Assembly (NCBI GenBank): GCA_023014485.1
Contig: JAJOZX010005791.1
Coordinates: 216,001-280,000 of the forward strand
Origin: Bathynomus jamesi
Lineage: Eukaryota; Arthropoda; Malacostraca; Isopoda; Cirolanidae
Length of the DNA: 64,000 bases
Direction of reading: 5' to 3'
The translations under genes and the position numbers were made by a program. Shown piece after piece: positions 45,106 to 55,300 of this stretch (its first letter is position 1; each line of letters starts with the position of its first letter). Below the pieces are notes generated by a model. It was not told where the DNA came from and made no database searches. It saw only the letters and a list, made by a program, of their open reading frames with translations.

Positions 45106-45988
45106 ATGGACCTGTACGTCTCCCCAGACTTGTATGAAGAACGTGATACTGCAGCATTAACCACAATTAGCCTTTTCAATGCTGTTGATTGTGGCGAACT
45201 ATTTTCGATGCAAACCGTAGAAGATATTTGCAGTGACGCTCCTTACAATCCGACGCAAGGGACTACCATAGAAATGTAAGTGTCCATAATTAGAGGTTAT
45301 AGGAGAGTTGTAGTATTTCAGATACTAGTCAAAAATGTCAATCAATGTTATTTCCCCATCATGCTAAAATCGAAATTGGTAATCGAACCAAAGATATCTT
45401 CATATAATGGAGATCTGTCTGTCTGTCTGTATATGTTTTCCTTTAAGGTCCGATGAGGATTTGACACGAGTTATACAATCTTTTGAAGGGGATACGGATG
45501 ATATACTGATCAGTCAGCAGTGTCACACATCCTCCACCATGGACCTGTACGTCTCCCCAGACTTGTATGAAGAACGTGATACTGCAGCATTAGCCACAAT
45601 TAGCCTTTTCAATGCTGTTGATTGTGGCGAACTATTTTCGACGCAAACCGTAGAAGATATTTGCAGTGACGCTCCTTACAATCCGACGCAAGGGACTACC
45701 ATAGAAATGTAAGTGTCCATAATTAGAATTTTATATATATATACGGAGAGCTGTAGTATTTCAGATACTAGTCAAAAATGTCAATCAATGTTATTTCCCC
45801 ATTATGCTAAAATCGAATGTTCACTCCTCGAACCAAAGATATCTTCACATAATGGGGATCTGTCTGTCTGTCTGTATACTCTGTATATGTTTCCTTTAAG
45901 GTCCGATGAGGATTTGACACGAGTTATACACTCTTTTGAAGGGAATACGGATGATATACTAATCAGTCAACAATGTCAAATAATGTAA
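45106..45988 (+). CDS. Unidentified Polinton gene with introns and internal tandem duplication
   Basis: Proposed exons: 45106-45275, 45448-45708 and 45901-45988. Each intron starts GTAAGTG and ends in a pyrimidine-rich TTTCCTTTAAG, and joining keeps the frame. The protein is acidic, begins MDLYVSPDLYEERDT and has no motif that I recognise. A 433-bp unit (exon, intron, exon) is duplicated in tandem, so the middle exon fuses the end of unit 1 to the start of unit 2 through a second ATG at 45539. The last exon ends at an ATGTAAGT that could also be a donor. A poly(A) signal AATAAA is at 46061. Confidence 0.6.
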
Positions 45989-46035
45989 GTGTTTTTCGAT
46001 TTTTGGGATAAGAAGACGCAATATATTTTCATAAA

Positions 46036-46066
46036 TTTATTAAATGAAAGAAATCAGTACAATAAA
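46036..46066. terminator. Convergent poly(A) signals
   Basis: AATAAA on the plus strand at 46061-46066 follows the spliced gene. AATAAA on the minus strand (46036-46041) follows the protease gene. The two transcription blocks end face to face. Confidence 0.6.
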
Positions 46067-46086
46067 CGAATATACGAACAAAAACA

Positions 46087-46569
46087 TTATAATATACAAC
46101 GAGTACGTACAATTGGAAAACGGCTTTTTATCTGTCTGCATACCATTTCATCGTTTCGGTGAGTGTGACACGGGTCAAATAAATTTAAAAAATTTATAAA
46201 TTCTTTATCATTTGACATATGCATGAGAAATGAGACACAGTACATTCCGCAAACATTAGTAAAATATCCCTGCATACGAAATGGGTTCCATACAACTTCG
46301 GGAATATGTAACTGAGCGAGAAATTTTACAATAATAGGGTCACTCCAGGGTTGAGTACCGAGTGAATCAAAATAGTACAGGCGCTGTCTATTTTTAAAAT
46401 AGACAGCGATCCAGTGAATCCCTTCATTACCGATGATGTCTGTGTTCACAATAAGACTACCGCATTCTCGCGTACTTGGCAAACTCAATGTTTCATTCTT
46501 CGCAAACACGCCGATAAATTTGGAACGTGTGACTCGCTCCATTACTTTCTGAAGTGTATTAGCATCCAT
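46087..46569 (-). CDS. PRO: Adenovirus-type cysteine protease (capsid maturation)
   Basis: A 160-residue protein starting at the ATG at 46569. It resembles adenain-like/Ulp1-fold proteases of Polintons and adenoviruses, which cleave capsid precursors. The active-site order His52 (GIHWIAVY), Asp68 (YYFDSLG), Gln100 (RMQGYF) and Cys107 (VCGMYC) fits His-Asp/Glu-Gln-Cys. It is the last gene of the minus-strand block, about 10 bp after the capsid gene. The reading frame is intact, and the size is slightly below the 200 or so residues usual for adenoviral enzymes. Confidence 0.9.
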   Translation of the reverse strand: MDANTLQKVMERVTRSKFIGVFAKNETLSLPSTRECGSLIVNTDIIGNEGIHWIAVYFKNRQRLYYFDSLGTQPWSDPIIVKFLAQLHIPEVVWNPFRMQGYFTNVCGMYCVSFLMHMSNDKEFINFLNLFDPCHTHRNDEMVCRQIKSRFPIVRTRCIL

Positions 46570-46571
46570 TT

Positions 46572-47921
46572 TAAAAGTCAGTGATAACGCTTCTAAATCT
46601 ATCTACTTCTATTAGGGCTTGCGATTCGAGATATACTAGTACACTAATAGGAGCGTCTATAGGCTTGGCGAATTCCATCCGAACTGAGATGTTTCCGCTC
46701 TGCTGTGGTGTTAAATGGGTATTTACGCTAGCAGATAAGTCAGGTGTAATGTCAAACGGATAAAGGTTAAATTGATCAATGAATTCTTCCTGCGTTACCC
46801 ATTACCAAGCTCATCACAATCACCTGCAATATGGTCAGATTACTATAGGCTCTGGCACAAAGAGGTAACACAGCATCTGATGAATAGTCCGTACCCATTG
46901 TTCCACCCAAAGCAGTGCCATTAACGTATAGAGTTATATTTTTAAGTCCGAAATTCTCGAATTTAAAGGCACTCTTTTTATATTTTCCATTCACCGAAGC
47001 GTGGTCCTGCATGCCGATTAATATCCTTTTAGGAAGATTTCCCAGGGCTATGTTTTCTATCTGCTTCGATGCCAACCCTGCAGGAACCGTATATAGTTTG
47101 ATCTGCACTCTGTTAATAGGATATTTCACTGTAGCGTTTAGTAAATTTTTCTCAATTTCTAGTTGTTTTGGTGAACTTAATTTCACTCGCCGTACGCGGA
47201 GGTATGTGTCCATAATGTGAACCACAACGGACTTTGCACCCTCTTCTTGATTCGCATCCAGATTTAAGCAGATCTCAGGACTCGTGCGGGTGAGCTTTAT
47301 TTTCATATCCACCCCGTTCACAAGCAACTTCTCCTGGAAAGTGAAATCTGTGTGCAACCGTCCAAAACACTCGTATATTTTCTTTTTAGAATTTTTAAAT
47401 TTGTCTTTTATACTATTTTCATCTTTAGTTTGATAATATCCCTCCGCACTTAAAAAGGTAGCCTTCGCTTCTTTGGAAAAGTTGAGGACATTTTCCAAAT
47501 AGGCTCGTAGATGATAGTACCCCGTGCCTGCCGATATGTTGGTCTGATTTAAATATACGTCACACTGGTTGAATATGGCATGCAGAAAGTTTGTTTCAGG
47601 GTATACAGCATATTTGTCATCGCAGGCCGTTCCATCAGAATGGGCTATACGTAGCTTAGCGTACATGTGCACACAGCTTGGATCAAAAAAGTAAGGACCT
47701 GAGCTGGGTATCACGAATTCTATAGGTGCACTCGGGGAACTAATTGTGTTTAAAGGGTTAATTGTAATAAAGTCACTGTGCTCAATAGAAACTTGGGTTG
47801 GCGGGAGCTCAAAAAAGGACAGCTCCGACTTACAGCATTGTGAACTACATGGGTGGATGAAGCGTGCCATGGCGAAATAGTGACTCCTCTCTCGACAAGT
47901 GGTAAACAAACTATGATTCAT
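46572..47921 (-). pseudogene. MCP: Double jelly-roll major capsid protein, 3' part frameshifted
   Basis: The main capsid building block of Polintons. The frame starts at ATG 47921; a second in-frame ATG at 47871 lies closer to where the conserved region begins. The N-terminal block ELPPTQVSIEHSDFI and PSSGPYFFDPS is typical, followed by TNFLHAIFNQCDVYLNQ, TGYYHLRAYLENVL and FGRLHTDF. The first frame ends at 46776. The conserved C-terminus (PFDITPDLSASV, MEFAKPI, LIEVDRFR) is present down to about 46575 in another frame. Two small indels near 46800 account for this. The gene precedes the protease and follows the basic protein by 23 bp. Confidence 0.88.
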
Positions 47922-47944
47922 GAGATCAATATCCTTAGCTTATA

Positions 47945-48331
47945 TCAGTCAAAAAAGTGGTCAACCATAGGTTTCATTCGCTTACAGCATTTCTTTTTTG
48001 ATAGCCTTTTACGTTTAATACCACGTGACCCCTTCTTCTTCTTCCGGGGAGCCCTCCTCTTCCCGCCACCACGCATTTTTCTCTTTGCATCTTTGATGAT
48101 TTCGTTCCGTGTACGCTTTAAATGTTTTTTTAGGGCTTCTTTAGGTTTAGCCCCGGCCAATATGTCTTCTGCAGTGTTAAGGCCTGATTGTAGCGCTTTC
48201 CTTCCAAGGTATCTGGCACCCCTCTTCAGCAAAGGAACAGCCGTACGTAGTATGGATGAAAAAATGGATCCAAGTCCACTACCGCGCTGGTATCGCATCC
48301 CTCGATAGACGGTGAAAGGCTTTCTATCCAT
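47945..48331 (-). CDS. Basic core/minor capsid-like protein
   Basis: 128 residues from the ATG at 48331. An N-terminal segment with GSGLGSIFSSILRTAVPLLK could form an amphipathic helix. The C-terminal half is almost all Lys and Arg (KKHLKR, KRKMRGGGKRR, RKKKKGSRGIKRKR). Proteins of this shape next to capsid genes in Polintons and adintoviruses are compared with adenovirus pVI or pX/mu, which package DNA or open membranes. The function is inferred from composition and position. Its ATG overlaps the stop of the penton-like gene (TAATG). Confidence 0.65.
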   Translation of the reverse strand: MDRKPFTVYRGMRYQRGSGLGSIFSSILRTAVPLLKRGARYLGRKALQSGLNTAEDILAGAKPKEALKKHLKRTRNEIIKDAKRKMRGGGKRRAPRKKKKGSRGIKRKRLSKKKCCKRMKPMVDHFFD

Positions 48332-49185
48332 TATAACTCAGTGCGTCGAAAGTGTAGCTTCACTGTTAAGCTCCCGTTACCGAATGGGAAGTTTTCGCCC
48401 TCAATCGTTATATATATTGTGATATTGGTTATTAAATTAGTTGCGACATTCACATAATGGGGTCTGTCATATGTAATACTCAAACTCCTTCCTCTATGGT
48501 TGGGGATGTGAGCAATGCGCAGCAGGCGTGCCTGGGTATCCCCAACAAACTGGTGCTCCACTATATTACTGTAAATATAGCACATGTCTGGGGACCTTTC
48601 AGCCAATTTCTCCATCTTCAATTGATACATTAATCTGGACAAGTTATACTGTGTCTCGTGAAATGTGTCTCTTTGGAAGGCTGCGCTATATCGGCCGTTG
48701 GTTAGAATTTTGAACTTTCTATGTTCTTTAAGACATCTGTTAGTCTTTGATTTTAGGATTAGTGTATGTGCAGGGTTGTTTACGATTTCATATACTAAAT
48801 CATTCGTAAGGTTTGAGTTTCTTAAACTTACGTTTAAGCCTCTCACAACATCCTCGGCCGAACCATATTGACCCGGCCCTAGTCTTACTTCTGTACTGTA
48901 ATACCGTGCAATCTTAGTCCAAGCGATGCGCATAGTTTCATCCATAGCTACCCCAGCTTTTTCACACTCGTCAATGTCTCTAAGAATCGTAAAAACGGTT
49001 TCTTCATGTTCAATATTTAAAAAGACGGTGTCCAGCTGAATTTCGCATATCCCCACCTCATACGAATCACGACCCAATTCAATGTGCCCATGGAGTTCTG
49101 TTACAAAGTTGGCTAGCGTGTTGTTAGGGTGTACAGACAGGGACGAGGAGGACGGGAGTGTGACGTAGAAATGGTTAGGAGCCAT
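48331..49185 (-). CDS. Penton-like minor capsid protein
   Basis: 284 residues from the ATG at 49185, frame intact. The start NHFYVTLPSSSSLSVHPNNT and ANFVTELHGHIELGRDSYEV matches the conserved N-terminus of Polinton minor capsid (penton, single jelly-roll) proteins as I know them. These fill the fivefold vertices. The C-terminus is rich in beta-strand-like sequence. It lies 8 bp after the chromodomain ORF and overlaps the next start by one base. Confidence 0.75.
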   Translation of the reverse strand: MAPNHFYVTLPSSSSLSVHPNNTLANFVTELHGHIELGRDSYEVGICEIQLDTVFLNIEHEETVFTILRDIDECEKAGVAMDETMRIAWTKIARYYSTEVRLGPGQYGSAEDVVRGLNVSLRNSNLTNDLVYEIVNNPAHTLILKSKTNRCLKEHRKFKILTNGRYSAAFQRDTFHETQYNLSRLMYQLKMEKLAERSPDMCYIYSNIVEHQFVGDTQARLLRIAHIPNHRGRSLSITYDRPHYVNVATNLITNITIYITIEGENFPFGNGSLTVKLHFRRTEL

Positions 49186-49193
49186 GTTGCATA

Positions 49194-50257
49194 CTATTTA
49201 AGCTTCATTATTGCATCAGCTTTTATATAGGTGTTGAAGCTTTCTGGGTACCCTAGCCATTTCACCAGGTACATTTTTCTCCTTCCTGAACCTTTGCTTC
49301 CTAAAATTTTCTCAATTTTAAACACATTTTTTTCTAAATTAAACGCGACTTTCTGCATTTCCTCGCGGTAAAAGCCTCCTGAGATTTCTTCCCCATTCAA
49401 ATCTTCAATGTAATACATCATTATCACACCTTTAGGTCTCACAGCCCTAACTTTAAAAATCTCGCGTGTCCATCCTTGCTCAAAACCCTTTGCGAATTTA
49501 TTCCCCGAACGCGACAGCCTTACATAATCATTGTTTTGAAGCGCACAGAGTGTGGTGGTGGTGGTGGTGGTGGTGGTGGTCCATCTCTTCTCGGGAGCGT
49601 ACCTCTTTCTAAAACTTCGTTAGGTGTTGCCCCAATCGTGCGATGGTGTGAGCGGTTGTAGGATGATGCCAATGGTTCCAGAATGTCTAGAAATCTGTAT
49701 GTGTTTTTATGTGTAAAATAACGGTGCATGCGTTCCTTTATGGTGCGCTGAACTCTTTCAGCTAAAGAAGCCTTATGTATAGAATTGGTCGTGTAATAGC
49801 TGATATTAAACTCTGTCAACATATTCTGAAAAGCACGGCCTATAAACTCCTTCCCCATATCCGTACAAAAATAGCCAGGAACCCTGTTTTCTTTTAACAT
49901 TAGCGTTTTGGTGGCTTTAGCAACTGTTTCAGGTGATTTATTTTTCAGAGGAACTAGCCACAGATATCTAGAGAATACGTCTATTATGAATAGAATGTAG
50001 CGGTAACCATCGTTATACACAGAGTATCTTTGCATGTCTGTTAAATCTGCTTGCCAAATAGAATCAATCGAGGAAGCCGTTGTCTTGGCTGTTTTAAACC
50101 TTTTTCTCACAGGCTTATGAAGCGTATAAGCGTCCTGCTCCCTCAAAAATCTTTCAACATCTTTTTTTCCTACTCCGTAAACGTGCAGCCTATCTACGCC
50201 GCCGTAAGAGGATGGGGCAGAAATGTCATAATAACGTTTAGTTAATACGTTAGCCAT
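49194..50257 (-). pseudogene. INT: Retrovirus-like integrase with C-terminal chromodomain, broken near repeat
   Basis: Starts at ATG 50257. The rve core has the acidic triad Asp71 (WQADLTDM), Asp133 (FCTDMGKEF) and Glu167 (KASLAERVQRT). The frame runs into a (CCA)n expansion at 49554-49581, read as a proline run, and then leaves the integrase frame to stop at 49520. The remaining C-terminus resumes at 49442 in another frame and ends in a chromodomain (KIEKILGSKG..RKMYLVKWLGYPESFNTYI). Polinton integrases often carry such a domain, thought to guide insertion by binding chromatin. It catalyses insertion with 6-bp duplications. The trinucleotide expansion is unusual. Confidence 0.88.
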
Positions 50258-50622
50258 TTGCGTATTTTAGAGGCAGGTGGGTAGGGTTGGTTTAACCTCT
50301 TCTTTCTCCTCTTGAAAGGTGTTACCGCAGGGGGTGACGGCGTCTTCAATTGTGCCACAGACGTTGCGTGTTCCAAGTCTTTTAACCTGTTCAGATTTCC
50401 TATCAACGTTTTAGGGACATTTATTTGTTGTAGTCTTGCTTTAATATGCTTCCATCCTGATGGTGATGGCCTATCCCACTTTCTCACCAGATCATGGACA
50501 ATGTCTACGATATTCGATCCCTGTACCTTTGATCCTTCCACAATGATCTCCCCTGTATCGGTCCATTGTATGGCGGGATCCTCATTCAATAGATTATAAA
50601 GACTTAAGCCTTTACTCCTCAA
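50242..50622 (-). CDS. Conserved Polinton protein of unknown function (C-terminal part)
   Basis: 126 residues with DTGEIIVEGSKVQGSNIVDI and INVPKTLIGN, then a Lys/Arg-rich end. I recall similar sequences between ATPase and integrase in other Polintons, with no function assigned. It overlaps the preceding ORF by 11 bp and the integrase start by 16 bp. The overlap and the lack of a fresh start context suggest that this and 50612-50962 may be one protein split by an indel. Confidence 0.55.
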   Translation of the reverse strand: MRSKGLSLYNLLNEDPAIQWTDTGEIIVEGSKVQGSNIVDIVHDLVRKWDRPSPSGWKHIKARLQQINVPKTLIGNLNRLKDLEHATSVAQLKTPSPPAVTPFKRRKKRLNQPYPPASKIRKWLTY

Positions 50623-50962
50623 TGTAAGTGGGAGGGTTTTTTAATACATGTTCGATATGTTGTGTGGCTAATCTTTTTGGTTGATCAGCTGTATCGTCGG
50701 GTACAGGTCCTATGTCGCCATCGGTGCTGTGCCTAATAACCACAGGAATCTCCGTAGGGCTCTTATAATTTTCGTACTCGTGAAGAAATTTCTGCAGAGC
50801 TTCTTGGTATAAGATTCTTTTCTCATCAGGTGTTTTTTCACTGTTTAATAGGGCTAACAATTCGCTTTCCATTCTTTTAAGTCTGCTTTTACGGGGATCT
50901 AGATCCGTGTCTCTTTGCAGTGAAGCGTACACCTCGTGGGGAATCACTACCACTTTCTTCAT
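50612..50962 (-). CDS. Conserved Polinton protein of unknown function (N-terminal part)
   Basis: 116 residues beginning MKKVVVIPHEVYASLQRD, mostly helical and charged, with an acidic Pro-rich stretch near GPVPDDTADQP. No known domain seen. The start shares a TAATG overlap with the stop of the gene upstream. Confidence 0.55.
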   Translation of the reverse strand: MKKVVVIPHEVYASLQRDTDLDPRKSRLKRMESELLALLNSEKTPDEKRILYQEALQKFLHEYENYKSPTEIPVVIRHSTDGDIGPVPDDTADQPKRLATQHIEHVLKNPPTYIEE

Positions 50963-51285
50963 TATATTAATCTAGTCAGTAAAGGGCCCAAAACTGAAAA
51001 TAAGATGGGGAGAAATGACCCTCCTGTTTGCACAATAACTCGTTTTTTCTTCGCTACAGTTTGACTTTTACGAGCGAGTGTACGTATTATGTTCTTGTAG
51101 CGGCGTAGGCGAGCCTTCTGATGGGTTTTCATTGATACATTGCAATTTATAACGTTAAGACAGATTTCACAGATGCATTTTAAAAAGTCGGCGTCAATAT
51201 TTTTAATAAACATCTGCTGCATTGCCCGGGGCAGTCGATGATAGATTTTTATTAATTCATGGTATTTCTTTAGTCTCTTTGTCAT
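50962..51285 (-). CDS. Conserved Polinton protein with hydrophobic C-terminus
   Basis: 107 residues: a Lys/Arg-rich N-terminus, CICEICLNVINCNVSM with paired cysteines, a basic middle (KARLRRYKNIIRTLARK) and a hydrophobic end after QTGGSF (LPILFSVLGPLLTRLI). This layout recurs in Polintons; a membrane-active or virion role is only a guess. The start overlaps the ATPase stop by 4 bp (ATGA). Confidence 0.6.
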   Translation of the reverse strand: MTKRLKKYHELIKIYHRLPRAMQQMFIKNIDADFLKCICEICLNVINCNVSMKTHQKARLRRYKNIIRTLARKSQTVAKKKRVIVQTGGSFLPILFSVLGPLLTRLI

Positions 51286-51920
51286 TCTGGAATATACACC
51301 GTTTCAGGCTCGTTTGGAAATATATTCGTTCGCAGAAGCACTCTAAACGTGTTTCGCGGATGAAGGTCGCAAAGCAAATATCCGTAACGCGTGCTTGTAG
51401 CTTCTTTATAAACTTCCAAAAACTCCTTACGCTGATTCGGGAACATTTGATTGGCTAATACCCCAATTTGTGATACATCTCTACGTTGCGCGAATAAGAC
51501 TAGATATTGCGTATTTAACGACACATCGCGCATGTATCTATTTTTGAAAAATAGATTCTGATTGATGAAGAACACGCTTATGTTAAGATGGTGGGAGTAT
51601 ACTGTAAATGTCTCGGCAAACGTTTTATCCATCTCCAACATGAGATCGTCAATTACAATGATTGTATGTTCAGTTCCCTTTAGCGAATTAACGTCATATA
51701 CACCTTTGTGGAACAAAATATCATCTTGGTACTCGTTGAACGCTGATTGATACGTCGAATAGCACCATATAACTTTATGCACAAATTTCGAGAACATCTC
51801 GCCCTTTTCTTTAATGATTTTAAGCATAAACACAGTTTTACCACATCCTGTAGGTCCAGATATAATACATGTGGATGGGCTCGTGAATCTGAATTTTTCT
51901 ACAGAGTCCATTTCTAACAC
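51282..51920 (-). CDS. ATPase: Genome-packaging ATPase (FtsK/HerA, A32-like)
   Basis: 212 residues from ATG 51920; a later Met at residue 4 is also possible. Walker A is GPTGCGKT (about residues 22-29), Walker B is IIVIDD (about 87-92), and NQN follows at about 119-121 as a sensor-like motif. The family pumps viral DNA into capsids. It is the first gene of the minus-strand block, and its start lies only about 70 bp from the region that begins the polymerase on the other strand. The frame is intact. Confidence 0.9.
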   Translation of the reverse strand: MLEMDSVEKFRFTSPSTCIISGPTGCGKTVFMLKIIKEKGEMFSKFVHKVIWCYSTYQSAFNEYQDDILFHKGVYDVNSLKGTEHTIIVIDDLMLEMDKTFAETFTVYSHHLNISVFFINQNLFFKNRYMRDVSLNTQYLVLFAQRRDVSQIGVLANQMFPNQRKEFLEVYKEATSTRYGYLLCDLHPRNTFRVLLRTNIFPNEPETVYIPE

Positions 51921-52346
51921 GTCACACTCCTAAGTGGGTCATTTACAAAATATTACAAATTTTGAGTGCTGATCCTTATATTTCTTCTCCCACAGAACCG
52001 ACGATGAGGTAGAGCACCCTATCATTACGGATGACCTCGACGACAGTGTGATCTCCTCCCCTGAACCAGCGATACAGGTTGCACGTCCAAAGCGGAGGTA
52101 TGAGAACCCCACATCAGGTATAAAGCGGCCGAAATACGTACCTGTTGCAGCAGATCCCCAACCCTCAACCGCAACAACCTCCCCAGCAGCAGCACTCCCC
52201 CTTATTCCGCCCCCCGTTCTGTTAAGTCTACAATAATAGATCCCCAACCCTCCTACGCAACAGGGCCCCCATCAGCAGCAGCACCTAATATATCCACTAA
52301 TTCATCCGCCCCCCGTTCTGTTGAGGATGTTATTACGTTCGAGTTA
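51921..52346 (+). other. Divergent start region and N-terminal extension of the polymerase
   Basis: TTTCTTCTCCCACAG near 51982-51996 looks like a 3' splice site. Behind it an acidic, then Pro/Ala/Ser-rich frame runs to a stop near 52235. A second frame, in phase with the polymerase, is open from about 52210. The two share PQPS and PPP-type segments and could be joined by one base change in a C run. The polymerase may thus begin in a spliced upstream exon. Confidence 0.45.
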
Positions 52347-55300
52347 GTGCGATCCGCTGCCCCCACCCCCGCCTTGACTAGAAATCGGTATAGAGTTAGG
52401 GTCGACCCTAGAGCCCTGTATAGCAATGGAATTGAGCGCGGGATACGCAGGGTAGTACAGCGTATTATAGAGTTTGCTCTTCAGAATCGCGACGAGCGTG
52501 AGGTCAGGACGAGTCTGTCCTTTGGGTTCGGGTCAGATGACGGTGATGTAGACGATTATTGGGTGATAGTACCGTTCAGGCGTTTGGCTGCTGAAGATGT
52601 AGAATATATATTAGGGCGTATAATGCAAGCCGTCCAAAGTAGTATAGCCTTCAATATGGACAACTTCACGGTAAATATTGACCATGTATACCGTGTTGCG
52701 GGTCATAGTGCCATACCGTACACTCTTAACTTCAATTCTCCAACTATTTACCGAAGGCATATAAACGTCGATCGTGGTTGCGGCTTTATAGCAGTACTCT
52801 TAGCACGTATGTTTACTGTACAAAATACACGGACTCAAAAAATTTGGCTGCCTACGATCGTTGAGCGTGCCCGTAAACTAGCTGTAGACTGTGAACTTGA
52901 ATTTGACTGTAATATGGGTCCTGAAGAGCTGAGAAAGGTAGAACAGGAAATGAATGTGCGCATAGTTGTATTTGGTTTGGATGATCGCCGCCGGACTGTG
53001 TATGTTTTTAAAAGCTGTGTGAGAGATCGTACAAGACCCCTACTTATTTTAGGATTGTCAGGGACAACGTATCTCCCCATCCGTAATATAAGGGGGCTTT
53101 ACGCGAGTTATGACAAAAGTCGAAAATATGGGAGACATCATGATTTGTGTAAGGGGTGCCTCGAGTTTGCGGCTGATATAGTGAGACATTGTAAAGAATG
53201 TCACATGGTATGTGAGCAGTGTAAAAGCACCAAATGTGAAAGCCGTGTAGTTGAGAAGAGAGACTGTGATGTGTGTAGACGCACATTTTTCAATAATAGC
53301 TGCTTTGATCTCCATAAATCAATTGGTACGTGCAGGAAAATGAGAATCTGTGAATGTGGTATGTTTCACACAATGGATAATTGGGGAAAATTTAAGCACA
53401 AGTGCGACGTAATTCACTGTCCTACATGCCAGGAGGAATATAAGGCGGATGGAGTAAAGCATGTGTGTTATATGAAAGATGCTAAGCCTAAAAATAACCC
53501 TTGTATAACTGTGTACTACGATATAGAAACATATACGAACGCTGAAACCAAAGAGGTAATTCCACATTTACTTGTGAGCCAGACCATCTGTGATGAGTGT
53601 ATGGGTATCGAATGTGACGAGTGCCCCAAATGCGGTAAACGGACAAACGTTTTTAAAACGAATGTCAGCGATAGTCCTGTGAAACTATTTGTGTCCTATA
53701 TTGTCAAGTTAGCCGACAAGTTCAAAAAAATGACTGTGTATATTCTCGCCCATAACGGGGCAAAGTTTGACACGCAGTTCCTTTATAAGGAGTTGCTTGA
53801 ACACGAATCCTCTGAGATATTTACAGGTGATCCATTGAAAAGAGGCAACAAATTAATACAGATGCAGATAAGAGGCAATGTACAATTTAAAGATACTTTA
53901 TTATTCACACCTTGTAAATTAGCAAAGCTACCCAAGGTGATGGGAGTAGCAGCTGAAGTTTCCAAAGGATACTTCCCATACACTTTCCTCACCAGCGAGA
54001 CTTTAAACTACGTAGGCCCACCACCCCCCAAACATTATTTTGACTGTATGGATGAAGACTTTGATCGATACTACGACAGTTTTAATGAAAGTAACCCTTA
54101 TAATATAGCTGATGAATGTGAGCGTTATTGCGTGAATGATGTGCGCGTGCTTAGAGTATGTTTCCAGGCCTTTAGAAGTATGTACATAGCCCGTTTCAAA
54201 TGCGATCCAGTGCAAGTCGCAACCACCATCGCATCATTATGTTTTACGGTGTTCAAGAATAACTTCATGCCTAAAGACACCTTAGCCATTATTCACCGAA
54301 ACAACCCCCGCAGTTACGGACACAAGGCTATTTACTGGCTCATACACCTGCAGCAACAAACAGGTGTATACATAAAGCACGCCCGCAACACGGGTGAAGT
54401 ACCCATTAAGATTAATGGACGTGTTTTTTGGGTTGATGGGTTAAGTGAAAACCGTGTCACTGGTGTGAAGACTGTGTATTCCTTTAATGGATGCTGGTGG
54501 CATGGATGCCCCCGCCCTGAGTGCGGTATCGTCGGAGATATCAACGGTAGATCTCCTGCCGACTGTCTTGCAGGGACCCGCACCCGCGATCAACTTATAG
54601 GGTCACAGTTCACTCACAAAGTCTTGTGGGAGCATGAATATGATGCACGGATGGAGACAGACGATGTATACCGTGAGGAAATAAAAACGATCAAGCGTTC
54701 AATGGTGCTGGATCCTCTCAAATGTGGTGATAGCTTGTTTGGAGGACGTACAAATCCTTTCAGACTATACTTCCCACCTACGGAGGGCGTGAAGCTCCAT
54801 TACTACGATTTCTGTTCTTTATACCCATACGTGATGAAGAGCAATCCGTACCCCGTGGGCGCTCCTGAGAAACTGGTGGGACCTAGCATGCCGTCCATCA
54901 ATGAATTTTCAAAAAATTTGAATGATCATTACTTTGGGCTCTCTTTCGTAGACGTACTCCCCCCACGCAATTTATGGATGCCGATCTTACCTGTCGTTAT
55001 CGACGACAAGCTCATGTTTCCCCTGTGCGTGAAGTGCGCGGAAGAGGATAACGGCGAATGTAACCATATACCCCACCAGCGTAAGATCAGAGGCGTATAT
55101 ACAAGTCCTGAGCTGGCCCTAGCCGTACGCCATGGTTATAGAATACTGAAGATACACGAGGTGTGGAGGTTTCAGAAGCTCCCCAACCTTTTCACACCAT
55201 ATATAAACGCCTTTTTGAAGGATAAGGTTGAAGCATCAGGGTATCCGCGAGGAGTTGATACCGAAGATGAAAAGTCGGCCTATATTCAACGTTACCGCGA

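Noticed and set aside
47853..48308. Plus-strand ORF of 151 codons opposite the basic protein
   Set aside because: Shadow of the Lys/Arg-rich gene; Phe and Pro content follows from the opposite strand.
52600..53100. OTU-like protease domain at the polymerase N-terminus
   Set aside because: NVDRGCGFIAVL has only a vague resemblance. The region matches the N-terminus usual in Polinton polymerases, and no catalytic His could be assigned.
52835..54583. Minus-strand ORFs opposite the DNA polymerase
   Set aside because: No motifs of their own; the plus strand has all family B polymerase motifs.
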